A stretch of DNA of 17,545 nt from Thermoplasmata archaeon (GCA_030606465.1 JAUWGL010000003.1:1-17545); one strand, 5' to 3'. Shown: positions 1 to 7,798, counted from the first letter of the stretch. Made by a program: numbers and translations. Notes: generated from the letters alone by a model not told the origin.

Positions 1-3000
1 GATTTGGATAAAATACAACAGCTGAAGGGTATGGTTTACGATGCGGCTTATGATAGTGTAGGATCAGGGTTGAAAGGTTATGAGTTTAGGTTAGGGGTGA
101 CTAAAAATGATGGGTCTGATGAAACGCTTTTAGATTTTGGAAAAGAATTTCAAAATGACGTTGCAGTTGCAAAAACATCAAGAATTGTGCTAATTTATGA
201 TAATGATTCTGGTGAATACACTGAGGCTATCTTTACGGTCACAGTTTCATCGTATGGAGCAGATATATTCTTTAATACGGATCCTGAAATTATGGGTCCA
301 ACGGACCCTATAGATGTAACTGAGGGAGATAGCAACGAATTTGATTTAGAAGCTATTGATGATGATGAAATTGATTCGCTAACTTATACTATTCCAGCGG
401 GCCAAAGCCTTACCTATGGTGGCATAGAGGGTATTGCCGACTTTTCTGCTGGAGCAGATTTAGGTACATATAGTTATATGGATTTTCCTAGTGTTAATTA
501 TATTGCAGATCCAGATATTTGGTTGGATGGTGATCCTGTAGATTATCCGGTTAATGATTCTTTTACGTTTGAGGTCAGTGATGGTTATCCTGGTGGAACT
601 GCGACTGCTACAGTAGAGATTACAGTACATCCTGATTATCGACCTATTGCGGAGGATGTTGATGCAGAATTTCTTGATGATGATTTAGAGAGTGGTATTA
701 GAGAGTTAACTGTAAACGTTGTTACCAACTGTAGTTATAATCCTCCAGAGCATAAGGATAATGAGACGATTACAATAGTTGATCCTGTCCCAAGTGGTGA
801 TACACCAATTCATGGTACTGTTACTAAAATTCCAGATGAGGAGATTAAATATACAATAGACGAAGAGTATGCTCAGGGTATTCTAAATGGGACAATTGAT
901 CTTGATGCTATCGGTAATCTTATTGATGATTTTGATTATACAATACAGGATTCTGAGGGTAGTTCTAGTTTAGGTTATATTTATGTTTATGTTTATGAAT
1001 GTCTATGTCCTCCAGATGGTTGGTATTATTGTAATGGTAATATAAGCGAAGAAAGAGATTATTATAATTCTGACCCAGTAAATTGTGAATGTGAATATGT
1101 CGTGCTAGATTCCCAAGATTGTGAGAGTCTGGTAGATGATATTTGGTATGATACTGATCCACTTGAGACACAATGGGTACCAGATCCAGGTGGATGCCGT
1201 GAGAAAGAACAAAAGAAACAATATAAATGGAAAAATTGTGTTTGTACTGATGGAGCTTGTAGTTGTGAAACAGATATACAATGGTTCGATACAGGTAACA
1301 AAAGAGCAGGTACATGTGACGATACGTTAACTCCTACCGGGGCGACACAGTGGATACTAGTTGATGGGTCTGAATGTGAAGAAAAAAAACAGGAAGAGTA
1401 TATGAGGACTACATATACTTGTCAGGTTTCAGATGGTAGTTGTGTAGAGGATACAACAACTAGTGAATGGTATGATACTGATCCACTTGAGACTAGGTAT
1501 AGCAACAGTCGATGTCCAGCTGATAGCTGTGGTGCCTGGAGTGCACCTTATTGTGATGGAGATCTTTGTAAACATAGTCGTACATGTACATCATATACTT
1601 GTAATGATGGTAGCTGTGGTTCATCCCCGACTACACAGGAAGAAACCATAGAGGATTGTAATACTCGCGATAATTCATACACTGATTATTATTGTTCAGG
1701 TGGTGATGTATATTCAAGAACATGTACTGATGACTGGTCTTGTTCAGATGGCTCCTGTGCATTTGTAGGGACATCCTGTGGATCAGGAAGTAAATCACAA
1801 GAGTGTGGATCAACAAGTTATGGTAGTTGGAGCGATCCCTATTGTGATGGAAACAAAGTAAAACGCTCGAGAAGTGTTACCTATCGTGGATGTAGCGGTA
1901 GCAGTTGTTATAGTAACACTCAAACTGAGTATGAGACTGTTGATACTTGTAGCTCATTTGGTGCAGAAAGGACTTGCGAGTGGGCAAGCAGCAACACGAT
2001 ATATACCAAAACCTGTGTGTATCCTGAAATATGTAGTGATGCATCGTGTGTTGTAGATTGGAGTAATCCTGATTGTTGGACAGACACACAGGCTGTAACT
2101 ATATGCTGTAATGCTGAATACACAGGCTCACTAGAGGGAAGTAGTTGTTACAATATTATCGCCTGTGAATATGGTTGTTGTAGTGGTGGTTGTACACCAG
2201 ATTGTTCTGGTAGAGAATGTGGTCCTGATCCTGTTTGTGGGGAGAGTTGTGGATCATGTGGTAGTGGATATTATTGTTCAGATGGTAACTGTGTTGCGGA
2301 TGATTCTTGTTGTTTCCCTGCGGGAACAGAGATAACTTTGGCTGATGGAGCCAAGAAATTCATTGAAAACATTAGGGTTGGTGACAAAGTTCTATCATAT
2401 AACACTATTGACAATGAGTTCGTAGCTAGTAATGTAGAAAAGCTTATCATCAAGATGAGAAATGTGTACGATATCAACGATGGCATCATAAGCCCAACAG
2501 ATGACCATCCGTTCTATGTTCGTAAACCAGATGGAACCCTTGGTTGGGCAGCAATTAATCCATCTAATTCTGAGGTCATGTACAACTCTAGAAATTCAAT
2601 TCGACTTGAATTAGGAGATGAATTCCTCATGGCAGATGGCACATGGCTTAAGGTTGAATCAATAAAATTACGGCAAGGTGAACCAATTACTACATATACA
2701 TTCACTGTGGACTCTGATCACCATGATTATTTTGCAAATGATTTACTAGTTAGCAATGCCGTTGATTGTGAGGACCCAAGTCCACCAGTTCCACCAGTTC
2801 CAGCGTGTTGTTTACCTGCGGGTACAATGATTGCAATGGCAGATGGCAGTCTTAAACCCATTGAGGAAATAGAAAAAAGAGACGAAGTTCTATCTTATAA
2901 CTTGAAAAACAACCAAAAAGTCAGCGCAAAGGTACTCTGGCTTACAACTAAAACAAGAGAGAGTGTATATGATATAAACAATGGACTTATCAGCCCAACA

Positions 3001-3318
3001 AATGATCACCCATTATATGTACGTAAATCCGATGGAAATACATACTGGGCAGCTATCGACCCAATAGCCTCTGAGAAAGTATATGCAGGTATGGAAAACA
3101 TTGTACAATTGGAAATCGGTGATGAAACATATACAAGCGATGGCACATGGGTTAAGGTATATTCTATACAGCATCGCCCTGGCTCCCTTGAGACACATAC
3201 GTTCACACTTGATAATTATCACCATTATTTCGCAAATGGAATCATGGTGCATAATGCTGATGGTGGTTCAATAACTCCAGAACCAGGTTGTTCAGAGGCC
3301 CAGTCGGCGGCTGTGTGA
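1..3318 (+). CDS. Secreted cadherin-like, cysteine-rich protein with two tandem C-terminal Hint domains (5' partial)
   Basis: The reading frame is open from base 1, so the gene enters from the left and its start and any signal peptide lie outside. Residues below count from base 4. Residues about 90-210 look like a cadherin/Ig-type beta-sandwich repeat (DPIDVTEGDSN opening, FTFEVSDGYPGG closing), followed by a related segment to about 330. Residues about 335-768 are very cysteine-rich, with recurring WSxPYCDG, DTDPLET and CSDGSC motifs. Two Hint domains follow, residues 770-918 and 936-1084, each 149 residues. Each opens with C[FL]PAGT, has a TxxH-type block (PTDDHPFYV, PTNDHPLYV) and closes with HHxYFAN..VSN or HHYFAN..VHN. 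A short Pro-rich linker joins them, and only about 20 residues follow the second. Hint domains self-cleave at their N-terminal Cys. The protein is probably extracellular. It could be a bacterial-intein-like (BIL) protein or an orphan polymorphic-toxin-type carrier; no toxin domain is visible. Confidence 0.85.
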   Translation, partial: DLDKIQQLKGMVYDAAYDSVGSGLKGYEFRLGVTKNDGSDETLLDFGKEFQNDVAVAKTSRIVLIYDNDSGEYTEAIFTVTVSSYGADIFFNTDPEIMGPTDPIDVTEGDSNEFDLEAIDDDEIDSLTYTIPAGQSLTYGGIEGIADFSAGADLGTYSYMDFPSVNYIADPDIWLDGDPVDYPVNDSFTFEVSDGYPGGTATATVEITVHPDYRPIAEDVDAEFLDDDLESGIRELTVNVVTNCSYNPPEHKDNETITIVDPVPSGDTPIHGTVTKIPDEEIKYTIDEEYAQGILNGTIDLDAIGNLIDDFDYTIQDSEGSSSLGYIYVYVYECLCPPDGWYYCNGNISEERDYYNSDPVNCECEYVVLDSQDCESLVDDIWYDTDPLETQWVPDPGGCREKEQKKQYKWKNCVCTDGACSCETDIQWFDTGNKRAGTCDDTLTPTGATQWILVDGSECEEKKQEEYMRTTYTCQVSDGSCVEDTTTSEWYDTDPLETRYSNSRCPADSCGAWSAPYCDGDLCKHSRTCTSYTCNDGSCGSSPTTQEETIEDCNTRDNSYTDYYCSGGDVYSRTCTDDWSCSDGSCAFVGTSCGSGSKSQECGSTSYGSWSDPYCDGNKVKRSRSVTYRGCSGSSCYSNTQTEYETVDTCSSFGAERTCEWASSNTIYTKTCVYPEICSDASCVVDWSNPDCWTDTQAVTICCNAEYTGSLEGSSCYNIIACEYGCCSGGCTPDCSGRECGPDPVCGESCGSCGSGYYCSDGNCVADDSCCFPAGTEITLADGAKKFIENIRVGDKVLSYNTIDNEFVASNVEKLIIKMRNVYDINDGIISPTDDHPFYVRKPDGTLGWAAINPSNSEVMYNSRNSIRLELGDEFLMADGTWLKVESIKLRQGEPITTYTFTVDSDHHDYFANDLLVSNAVDCEDPSPPVPPVPACCLPAGTMIAMADGSLKPIEEIEKRDEVLSYNLKNNQKVSAKVLWLTTKTRESVYDINNGLISPTNDHPLYVRKSDGNTYWAAIDPIASEKVYAGMENIVQLEIGDETYTSDGTWVKVYSIQHRPGSLETHTFTLDNYHHYFANGIMVHNADGGSITPEPGCSEAQSAAV
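1144..1493 (+). repeat. Internal repeat in the cysteine-rich region (two identical 26-bp copies)
   Basis: Bases 1144-1169 and 1468-1493 are identical (TGGTATGATACTGATCCACT followed by TGAGAC). They are 324 bp apart, a multiple of three, and encode the repeated WYDTDPLET segment. A second, diverged protein repeat (CGAWSAPYCDG near residue 515, YGSWSDPYCDG near residue 607) lies downstream. This points to growth of the cysteine-rich stalk by in-frame duplication. Confidence 0.75.
2311..2757 (+). other. Hint domain 1 (protein domain)
   Basis: This encodes residues 770-918 of the large secreted protein. It starts at the second Cys of a CC pair (CFPAGTEITLADG), has GDKVLSYN and the PTDDHPFYV block, and ends DHHDYFANDLLVSN followed by Ala. 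The position before the terminal Asn is Ser instead of the usual His, so Asn cyclisation (C-terminal cleavage) may be weak. N-terminal thioester chemistry through Cys770 remains possible. Confidence 0.8.
2809..3255 (+). other. Hint domain 2 (protein domain)
   Basis: This encodes residues 936-1084 and is the same length as domain 1. It starts CLPAGTMIAMADGS, has the PTNDHPLYV block and ends YHHYFANGIMVHN followed by Ala. The terminal His-Asn pair is intact. The +1 residue is Ala, not Cys/Ser/Thr, so ordinary intein splicing is not expected. N- or C-terminal cleavage in the manner of type B BIL domains is the more likely activity. Confidence 0.8.
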
Positions 3319-3342
3319 ACCAAAAACTCACATGAAATAATA

Positions 3343-3390
3343 GAGAGTGAAACAATATCTCTAGGATTTATCTCACTCTCAATCTAATTC
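3343..3390. terminator. Hairpin between convergent genes, probable bidirectional terminator
   Basis: GAGAGTGA (3343-3350) pairs perfectly with TCACTCTC (3373-3380) across a 22-base loop. A T-rich stretch follows on the + strand. The hairpin lies in the short gap between two converging genes, so it could serve both strands. Confidence 0.55.
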
Positions 3391-3393
3391 TTT

Positions 3394-5265
3394 TTATTTT
3401 CGTCTTCGTAGGATAACAAAAATGATGGCTAGTATTACAATGATTACTACCACTAGGATGATTATCCATAGATAATCAAATGGCTCTGATTTAACTATAT
3501 TGAAGGTGGAAAGAACCGTTTTTTTATGACCTGCTTCATCATATACTGTTACACTCAATGTATATGTGCCCTCGGTAAAATCTTTAGGATCAAAAGGAAG
3601 CTCACAGGGATAAACATTAGAGGTATAATTGAAAACAATTTTGTTGTCACTTATTAGCTCAAAAACTATTGATGCAATAGAAGTATGTTCATCACCTGCA
3701 GTTATTTGAATATCCTCTCTTTTAGCTACATCTTTTGTTGTATTAATTGTGACATAAGGATTTGTTAAATCAACAGTAAAAGAGGTATTAACCCAGCCTT
3801 CATGTCCAACTTTATCCTCCGCCTTAATATTCAAACTGTGAGTGGTCTGAGATAATCCTGTTAATGATACATTAAACAATTTAGGATTTACAATTTCAAC
3901 AGTTACTTGTGTTCCGTCTAACTGAGCAGTTTTGATATAAACTGCTTCAGGATATTCTATTTGTACATCTTGATTACGAGACGTAATAACAACACCGTCA
4001 GATAGAGAAATATCAGGTGATAATAGTTTTGTATCTATGCAGGTTACTACAAACGTATAAGTATCAGTTTCAGAAGGAGATCCACTATCAGTTACCATAA
4101 ATGATATCGCATAATTTCCTGTTTCCATAAATGCATATATGAATTTTCTACCAATTATTTCAAAAACACTATCGTTATCGCTATCCCATTTGTATTCAAC
4201 AGGAGAAACACCGCCCTTTGATGAGGCGTTAAACCATACCGACTCGCCACGTTCAACTGTAAATGGACCATTATAAATTGCTTCAAGATCCATTGTAATT
4301 GTTATCTTTGTAGTGTTCATCATGACAACATCATCTGCATCGGTAACAATTAAACGTAAGAGATATTCACCTTCTTCAGTAAATATATGAGAAATAGTTT
4401 CTGTGGAATAATCAGTATGTCCATCGTTATCGATATCCCATTGATAAGAAAAAGGAGGAGTACCATTTACTACATAAGGAGTAAAAGTCACATTGCTAGC
4501 ATTTATACCTTCAAATCCAGCGATAGAATGATTTATTATGATTGGAAAAGAATCAACCCTGAGAGTGTTATTACCTGTTACTTCATGCTCGTTTTTATAA
4601 AAATCAAGAAAATATCCACTAAATGTATATTCCCCTAAATCCAATGGCGTTGTAAGATTATAAGAAAAATAAGATTGGTCAAACAGGATAAACATAACAG
4701 TGTTATTCTCAGGGAAATATTCATACTGATTGTTCTCCCACAAAGTACAACCAGTAAAAACAAAACCATCAGGTATAGTTTCCCAGATTAAAGCAGCTTG
4801 ACCAAATGATCTACCACTTATTTCCACGGTACAAATAGAATTTTGTGCAACAACAGCAGGTAAATATCTCTCAATCACAGGCAAAAAACCAGATCCACCT
4901 GCATCTAGATCATATTCATAGGATAGTTGCCCCGTAGATACATTAAAAAATACAGAATCATGATAGTATTGTCCATCTGCATCCAGATAAGAAAACGTTA
5001 CTCTAAATCGATCACCATCAGACCAGCCATGTTCCAACTCGTTGAGATTAAAAATATAATAACCATTATCATATGATGTAGTAAATACACTCTCAAAATT
5101 ATTCAAATTCCTTAATTCAACATAAACACCATCTATTAATGACCCACGAATATCTCTTACATGACCATATACTGTTGGATTTTCCTCACCAGTAGTTATA
5201 CCAATAAACATGAACGAAGCCAACATCAATAAAACAATAACTGTAATAGCACAGACTACTCTCAT
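3394..5265 (-). CDS. Membrane-anchored CnaB/PKD/Ig-like surface protein
   Basis: A 623-residue surface protein. It has a signal peptide (about 1-26), a carboxypeptidase-regulatory/CnaB-like beta-sandwich (about 30-115, GHVRDIRGSLIDGVYVEL) and an archaeal surface beta-domain (about 128-240, with IPDGFVF and GEYTFSGYF). Two PKD domains follow (about 243-325 with YQWDIDNDGHTD, and 328-408 with YKWDSDNDSVFE), then two Ig-like segments (about 415-590). It ends in one transmembrane helix (597-619) and a cytoplasmic RRRK. The topology is therefore extracellular domains with a C-terminal anchor. The start is fixed by GAGGT, which lies inside the last codons of the upstream gene; the stop of that gene is 2 bases away, so translation is probably coupled. 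Several NxS/T sequons suggest glycosylation. The ligand is unknown; binding or structural roles are usual for such proteins. Confidence 0.85.
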   Translation of the reverse strand: MRVVCAITVIVLLMLASFMFIGITTGEENPTVYGHVRDIRGSLIDGVYVELRNLNNFESVFTTSYDNGYYIFNLNELEHGWSDGDRFRVTFSYLDADGQYYHDSVFFNVSTGQLSYEYDLDAGGSGFLPVIERYLPAVVAQNSICTVEISGRSFGQAALIWETIPDGFVFTGCTLWENNQYEYFPENNTVMFILFDQSYFSYNLTTPLDLGEYTFSGYFLDFYKNEHEVTGNNTLRVDSFPIIINHSIAGFEGINASNVTFTPYVVNGTPPFSYQWDIDNDGHTDYSTETISHIFTEEGEYLLRLIVTDADDVVMMNTTKITITMDLEAIYNGPFTVERGESVWFNASSKGGVSPVEYKWDSDNDSVFEIIGRKFIYAFMETGNYAISFMVTDSGSPSETDTYTFVVTCIDTKLLSPDISLSDGVVITSRNQDVQIEYPEAVYIKTAQLDGTQVTVEIVNPKLFNVSLTGLSQTTHSLNIKAEDKVGHEGWVNTSFTVDLTNPYVTINTTKDVAKREDIQITAGDEHTSIASIVFELISDNKIVFNYTSNVYPCELPFDPKDFTEGTYTLSVTVYDEAGHKKTVLSTFNIVKSEPFDYLWIIILVVVIIVILAIIFVILRRRK

Positions 5266-5267
5266 AT

Positions 5268-5513
5268 TTATACCTCAAAATATAGTCGAAAAACCTCAAT
5301 TATCTGCCTATCTGATAATCCACCCCAATGATAATGATTAGTAGCACACATCACTTCATTAATACTAATAGACCCATCATCATCCTGATCATAATCCCAG
5401 GCATTCCATGTCGATTCTGCATAGCTAAAATCCAAAATAAATGGACTCGCAAGAATAAACATAACAGATCCAATGAACAATAGAAACAGAATCCTCATTT
5501 TATTATTACTCAT
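5268..5513 (-). CDS. Small secreted EF-hand/dockerin-like protein
   Basis: An 81-residue protein with an N-terminal hydrophobic export or anchor segment (about 6-30, ending near SYAES). One clear calcium-loop follows, DYDQDDDGSISINE (D-x-D-x-D-G-x-I-x-x-x-E), and then a helix-like tail (LSDRQIIEVFRLYF). This resembles half of a dockerin repeat or a single EF-hand module. A ribosome-binding site (GGTGGTGAT, within 5521-5530) sits just upstream of the ATG. It is the first gene of an operon with the PKD/Ig surface protein, separated by 2 bases. The two products may act together at the cell surface, for example as a calcium-dependent partner, but this is inferred from context only. Confidence 0.75.
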   Translation of the reverse strand: MSNNKMRILFLLFIGSVMFILASPFILDFSYAESTWNAWDYDQDDDGSISINEVMCATNHYHWGGLSDRQIIEVFRLYFEV

Positions 5514-5520
5514 AAGATAT

Positions 5521-5528
5521 CACCACCT
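5521..5528 (-). promoter_or_regulatory. Ribosome-binding site of the EF-hand gene
   Basis: On the minus strand the sequence reads AAGGTGGTGATATCTTATG. GGTGAT matches the archaeal 16S anti-SD (GGAGGTGATC), which supports the ATG at 5513. Confidence 0.6.
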
Positions 5529-5561
5529 TCAACACTCATCATTTTACCAGAATGTTTTACT

Positions 5562-5573
5562 CTTATATAAAGA
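5562..5573 (-). promoter_or_regulatory. TATA-like promoter of the EF-hand/PKD operon
   Basis: On the minus strand CTTTATATAAGA lies about 50 bp upstream of the start codon. This leaves room for a short 5' leader that contains the ribosome-binding site. Confidence 0.5.
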
Positions 5574-5589
5574 TGTTTTTATGAAAAAA

Positions 5590-5628
5590 AAACCAGAATA
5601 AATACCAGGTGAATTATATGATACCTGG
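5590..5628 (-). terminator. Hairpin plus T-tract terminator of the PKD-TlpA gene
   Basis: CCAGGT (5605-5610) pairs with ACCTGG (5623-5628) around a 12-base loop. Read on the minus strand, the hairpin is followed by TATTTATTCTGG and then a run of nine T. It lies just beyond the stop of the lipoprotein gene. Confidence 0.6.
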
Positions 5629-5635
5629 AGGTTTA

Positions 5636-6718
5636 TTAGATGACTTTATTGAGTTCCTCGGTTAACTCTGCCTTTATAATATAACCGATCTTACTATATG
5701 AAATATAACCATTTTTATCTATGATAAAGTGCATTGGCACAGAAATATATTCCATATGTCCTTCGAGATAGCTTCCCATTACATCAGTATCTGAATCATC
5801 CAAGGCAAACATCCATTGAGCATCGTTCTCTTCTTTCACACTTGTAATATTTTCTATAGTTACTGTAATTGGGTTATAGGATTTAACATAAATGGATATC
5901 ATACTGACATTATCTCCCATCTCATCGTAAACCTCCTTGAGATCATCTATTTCTATGTTACAGAAAGCACAAGATGTAGATGTAAACGTCAGAACAACCA
6001 CTTTTCCAAGATTAGCCGAGAGGTTGAAAATCCCATGATCAAGGGTCTCAATACTAAAATCAGGAGCACTTGTCTGCTCACCTATAGTCACATTAATAGA
6101 CGACCAGTTACTCTCTGCCCTTATCTCATCTACAGCTTTAGCTTTTATAGTATAAGTCCCAGGTTGATTCCATGCATGCTGCTTTCTAGCAGTTGACCCA
6201 GATGAAAGCAGCCTTGGTGTTGATCCATTACTACCATCACCCCACTCGTAATAGTAAGCAATTTTATCCTCCTCAGGATCAGTCGAAGAGAAATAAAACA
6301 TATAGTAAAGATAAGGTTCTTTAGCAGAAGACGTCTTAGCAGAAATAGACGGATCACTAGGAGCAGTATTAGGTCTTTCACTTACAATAACACTCTTGGA
6401 TATTGTACTTGATACACCATTGTTATCCCAAACAGAGAGAGTCACAACATAAGTACCACTTTTTCCATAAGAGTGAACAGGGTTGATCTCAATTGAAGTA
6501 TTACCCTCTCCGAAATCCCACAATACCGTCGTAATAGATCCATCAGATTCATTAGCAGCACTAACAAACTGGATATCAACAAGAGAGGTAGGATTGCTAG
6601 GAGCAAAACCAAATTCGGCTACTGGTGGATTATTTCCACCATTATTTCCACCATTATCAATACAACCAGTTAGAGAGACAAGTAATATCAAAAAAACTAC
6701 TGATAGTAACCTTTTCAT
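5636..6718 (-). CDS. Lipoprotein with two PKD domains fused to a TlpA-like thioredoxin domain
   Basis: A 360-residue protein. The N-terminus has a lipoprotein signal (SLTGC, lipid Cys19), followed by a Gly/Asn-rich spacer. PKD domain 1 spans about 31-113 (VLWDFGEGNTS, SGTYVVTLSVWD). PKD domain 2 spans about 118-213 (YYEWGDGSNG, PGTYTIKAKAVD). Residues about 215-360 are a redoxin/TlpA-like fold that starts APDFSIETL. It has the redox motif C250-A-F-C253 after VVLTFTSTS and a probable cis-Pro at P328 (VPMHFIID). The domain probably carries out disulfide or thiol exchange on the outer face of the membrane, with the PKD domains as spacer or binding modules. GAGGA (6728-6732) lies 9 bases before the ATG. 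The gene has its own downstream terminator, so it looks monocistronic. Confidence 0.87.
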   Translation of the reverse strand: MKRLLSVVFLILLVSLTGCIDNGGNNGGNNPPVAEFGFAPSNPTSLVDIQFVSAANESDGSITTVLWDFGEGNTSIEINPVHSYGKSGTYVVTLSVWDNNGVSSTISKSVIVSERPNTAPSDPSISAKTSSAKEPYLYYMFYFSSTDPEEDKIAYYYEWGDGSNGSTPRLLSSGSTARKQHAWNQPGTYTIKAKAVDEIRAESNWSSINVTIGEQTSAPDFSIETLDHGIFNLSANLGKVVVLTFTSTSCAFCNIEIDDLKEVYDEMGDNVSMISIYVKSYNPITVTIENITSVKEENDAQWMFALDDSDTDVMGSYLEGHMEYISVPMHFIIDKNGYISYSKIGYIIKAELTEELNKVI

Positions 6719-6942
6719 ACTTATCCATCCTCACAGAACTACATTCTCAGATAGTTATTAAAAGTTTCTCTAATATCAAAAATTTGTGTTATCCCGAAAT
6801 TACTTTCTTCTGGAAAATGATGGTTCCGATTCAATGACTTCACTTTGAAAAACGGAGTCTTTAGAGTTATTTGATAATCACTTGGTAAAATAATTAAAAG
6901 AATAAATGGTTATGTTTTATTGAACATAGTTGTGATCTAAAT
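6719..6942. promoter_or_regulatory. Divergent intergenic region with a possible operator upstream of rnp4
   Basis: This gap separates the minus-strand lipoprotein gene from the plus-strand translation operon, so it must hold two promoters. An AT-rich TATA-like stretch (AAATAATTAAAAG) lies about 45 bp before the rnp4 ATG. An inverted repeat, TATGTT (6911-6916) and AACATA (6923-6928), lies between it and the start. GTGAT near 6931 could serve as a weak ribosome-binding site. No RNA gene is visible. Confidence 0.35.
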
Positions 6943-7290
6943 ATGTCAAAAAGAACTTCAAAAGATAAAAAACTTCAGAAAAAAATAGCAAAAAATAGAA
7001 TTAACAAACTATTTGTAATGGCAGAACATTGTGCTCTTTCTGGGAAGATAAATCTTGCTGATCGTTATGTAGAGATTGCAAGAAAACTTTCAATGAAATA
7101 TCTTGTTCGTATGCCAAAACAGTTTAAACGACGCTTTTGCAAACACTGCTGCTCTTATCTATTGCCTGATGCTACTTGCAGGGTAAGAATCCACCATGGA
7201 AAACTTGTGATTTATTGTTACAAATGTAAAAAATACACTCGGATTCCTTTAAAAAAACATTTAAAAAATCCTTCCAATACGCTTAAATAA
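6943..7290 (+). CDS. rnp4: Ribonuclease P protein component 4 (Rpp21/Rpr2 family)
   Basis: A 115-residue protein, normal length for archaeal RNP4. This protein binds RNase P RNA together with Rpp29 and supports 5' maturation of pre-tRNA. The N-terminus is a basic helical region (KLQKKIAKNRINKLFVMAE), followed by ADRYVEIARKLSMKYLVRMPKQFKRRFCKHC, which is typical of the family. A zinc ribbon is formed by C66-x2-C69 and C92-x2-C95. It is the first gene of a translation operon and is followed 55 bp later by rps19e, an arrangement often seen in Euryarchaeota. Confidence 0.93.
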   Translation: MSKRTSKDKKLQKKIAKNRINKLFVMAEHCALSGKINLADRYVEIARKLSMKYLVRMPKQFKRRFCKHCCSYLLPDATCRVRIHHGKLVIYCYKCKKYTRIPLKKHLKNPSNTLK

Positions 7291-7345
7291 GTTATCATTT
7301 ATTACCGTTACCCAATTCCATTCTTATGAAGGGAGTAATAAGATT

Positions 7346-7798
7346 ATGACAACAGTGTATGATGTTCCAGCTGAAGAATTTATTAATGATGTTGCAAAAA
7401 AACTTCGTAGTGATAAATCTATCTCTTTGCCAGAAGAAAACATGTTTTCTAGGACCGGAATGAGCAGGGAGAATCCACCAGAAAACAAGGACTGGTGGTA
7501 TACAAGATGTGCATCGATATTACGTAAAATTTACATCAAAGAAGGTATTGGTGTGGAACGTCTCCGGGCTGAATATGGCGGCAAAAGGGATTGTGGTTCA
7601 AAGCCTTATAAAGCACGAGCTGGCAGTGGATCCATTGTTCGTAGGGCTCTTCAGCAGCTTGAACAAGCAGGATATGTAAAAAAAATTAAGGGCAAAGGAC
7701 GTGTGCTAACTCCTAAAGGTAGATCATTTTTAGATAACACTTCTCATGAAGTCATGAAAAATATTGAATTGTATTATCCTGATTTAAAAAAATATTAA
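7346..7798 (+). CDS. rps19e: 30S ribosomal protein S19e
   Basis: A 150-residue protein, the normal length for the family. Characteristic segments are TTVYDVPAEEFI, KDWWYTRCASILRKIY, VERLRAEYGG, a basic GSKPYKARAGSGSIVRRALQQLEQAGYVKK and GRVLTPKGRSFLD. It is a small-subunit protein needed for 30S assembly. A GGGAG ribosome-binding site (7331-7335) lies 10 bases before the ATG. It sits between rnp4 and the PDCD5-like gene, the usual archaeal order. Confidence 0.96.
   Translation: MTTVYDVPAEEFINDVAKKLRSDKSISLPEENMFSRTGMSRENPPENKDWWYTRCASILRKIYIKEGIGVERLRAEYGGKRDCGSKPYKARAGSGSIVRRALQQLEQAGYVKKIKGKGRVLTPKGRSFLDNTSHEVMKNIELYYPDLKKY

Noticed and set aside
965..1315. Minus-strand open frames within the cysteine-rich region
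   Set aside because: They are His/Tyr/Asn-rich shadows of Asp/Cys/Thr codons on the plus strand with no start signals.
2311..3255. A true splicing intein inside a housekeeping protein
   Set aside because: Both domains lack a +1 Cys/Ser/Thr, no endonuclease is present, and no recognisable host protein is rejoined by removing them.
5816..6196. Plus-strand 126-codon frame opposite the TlpA domain
   Set aside because: It is the antisense of a well-supported gene with CxxC and cis-Pro motifs; the product has no recognisable domain.
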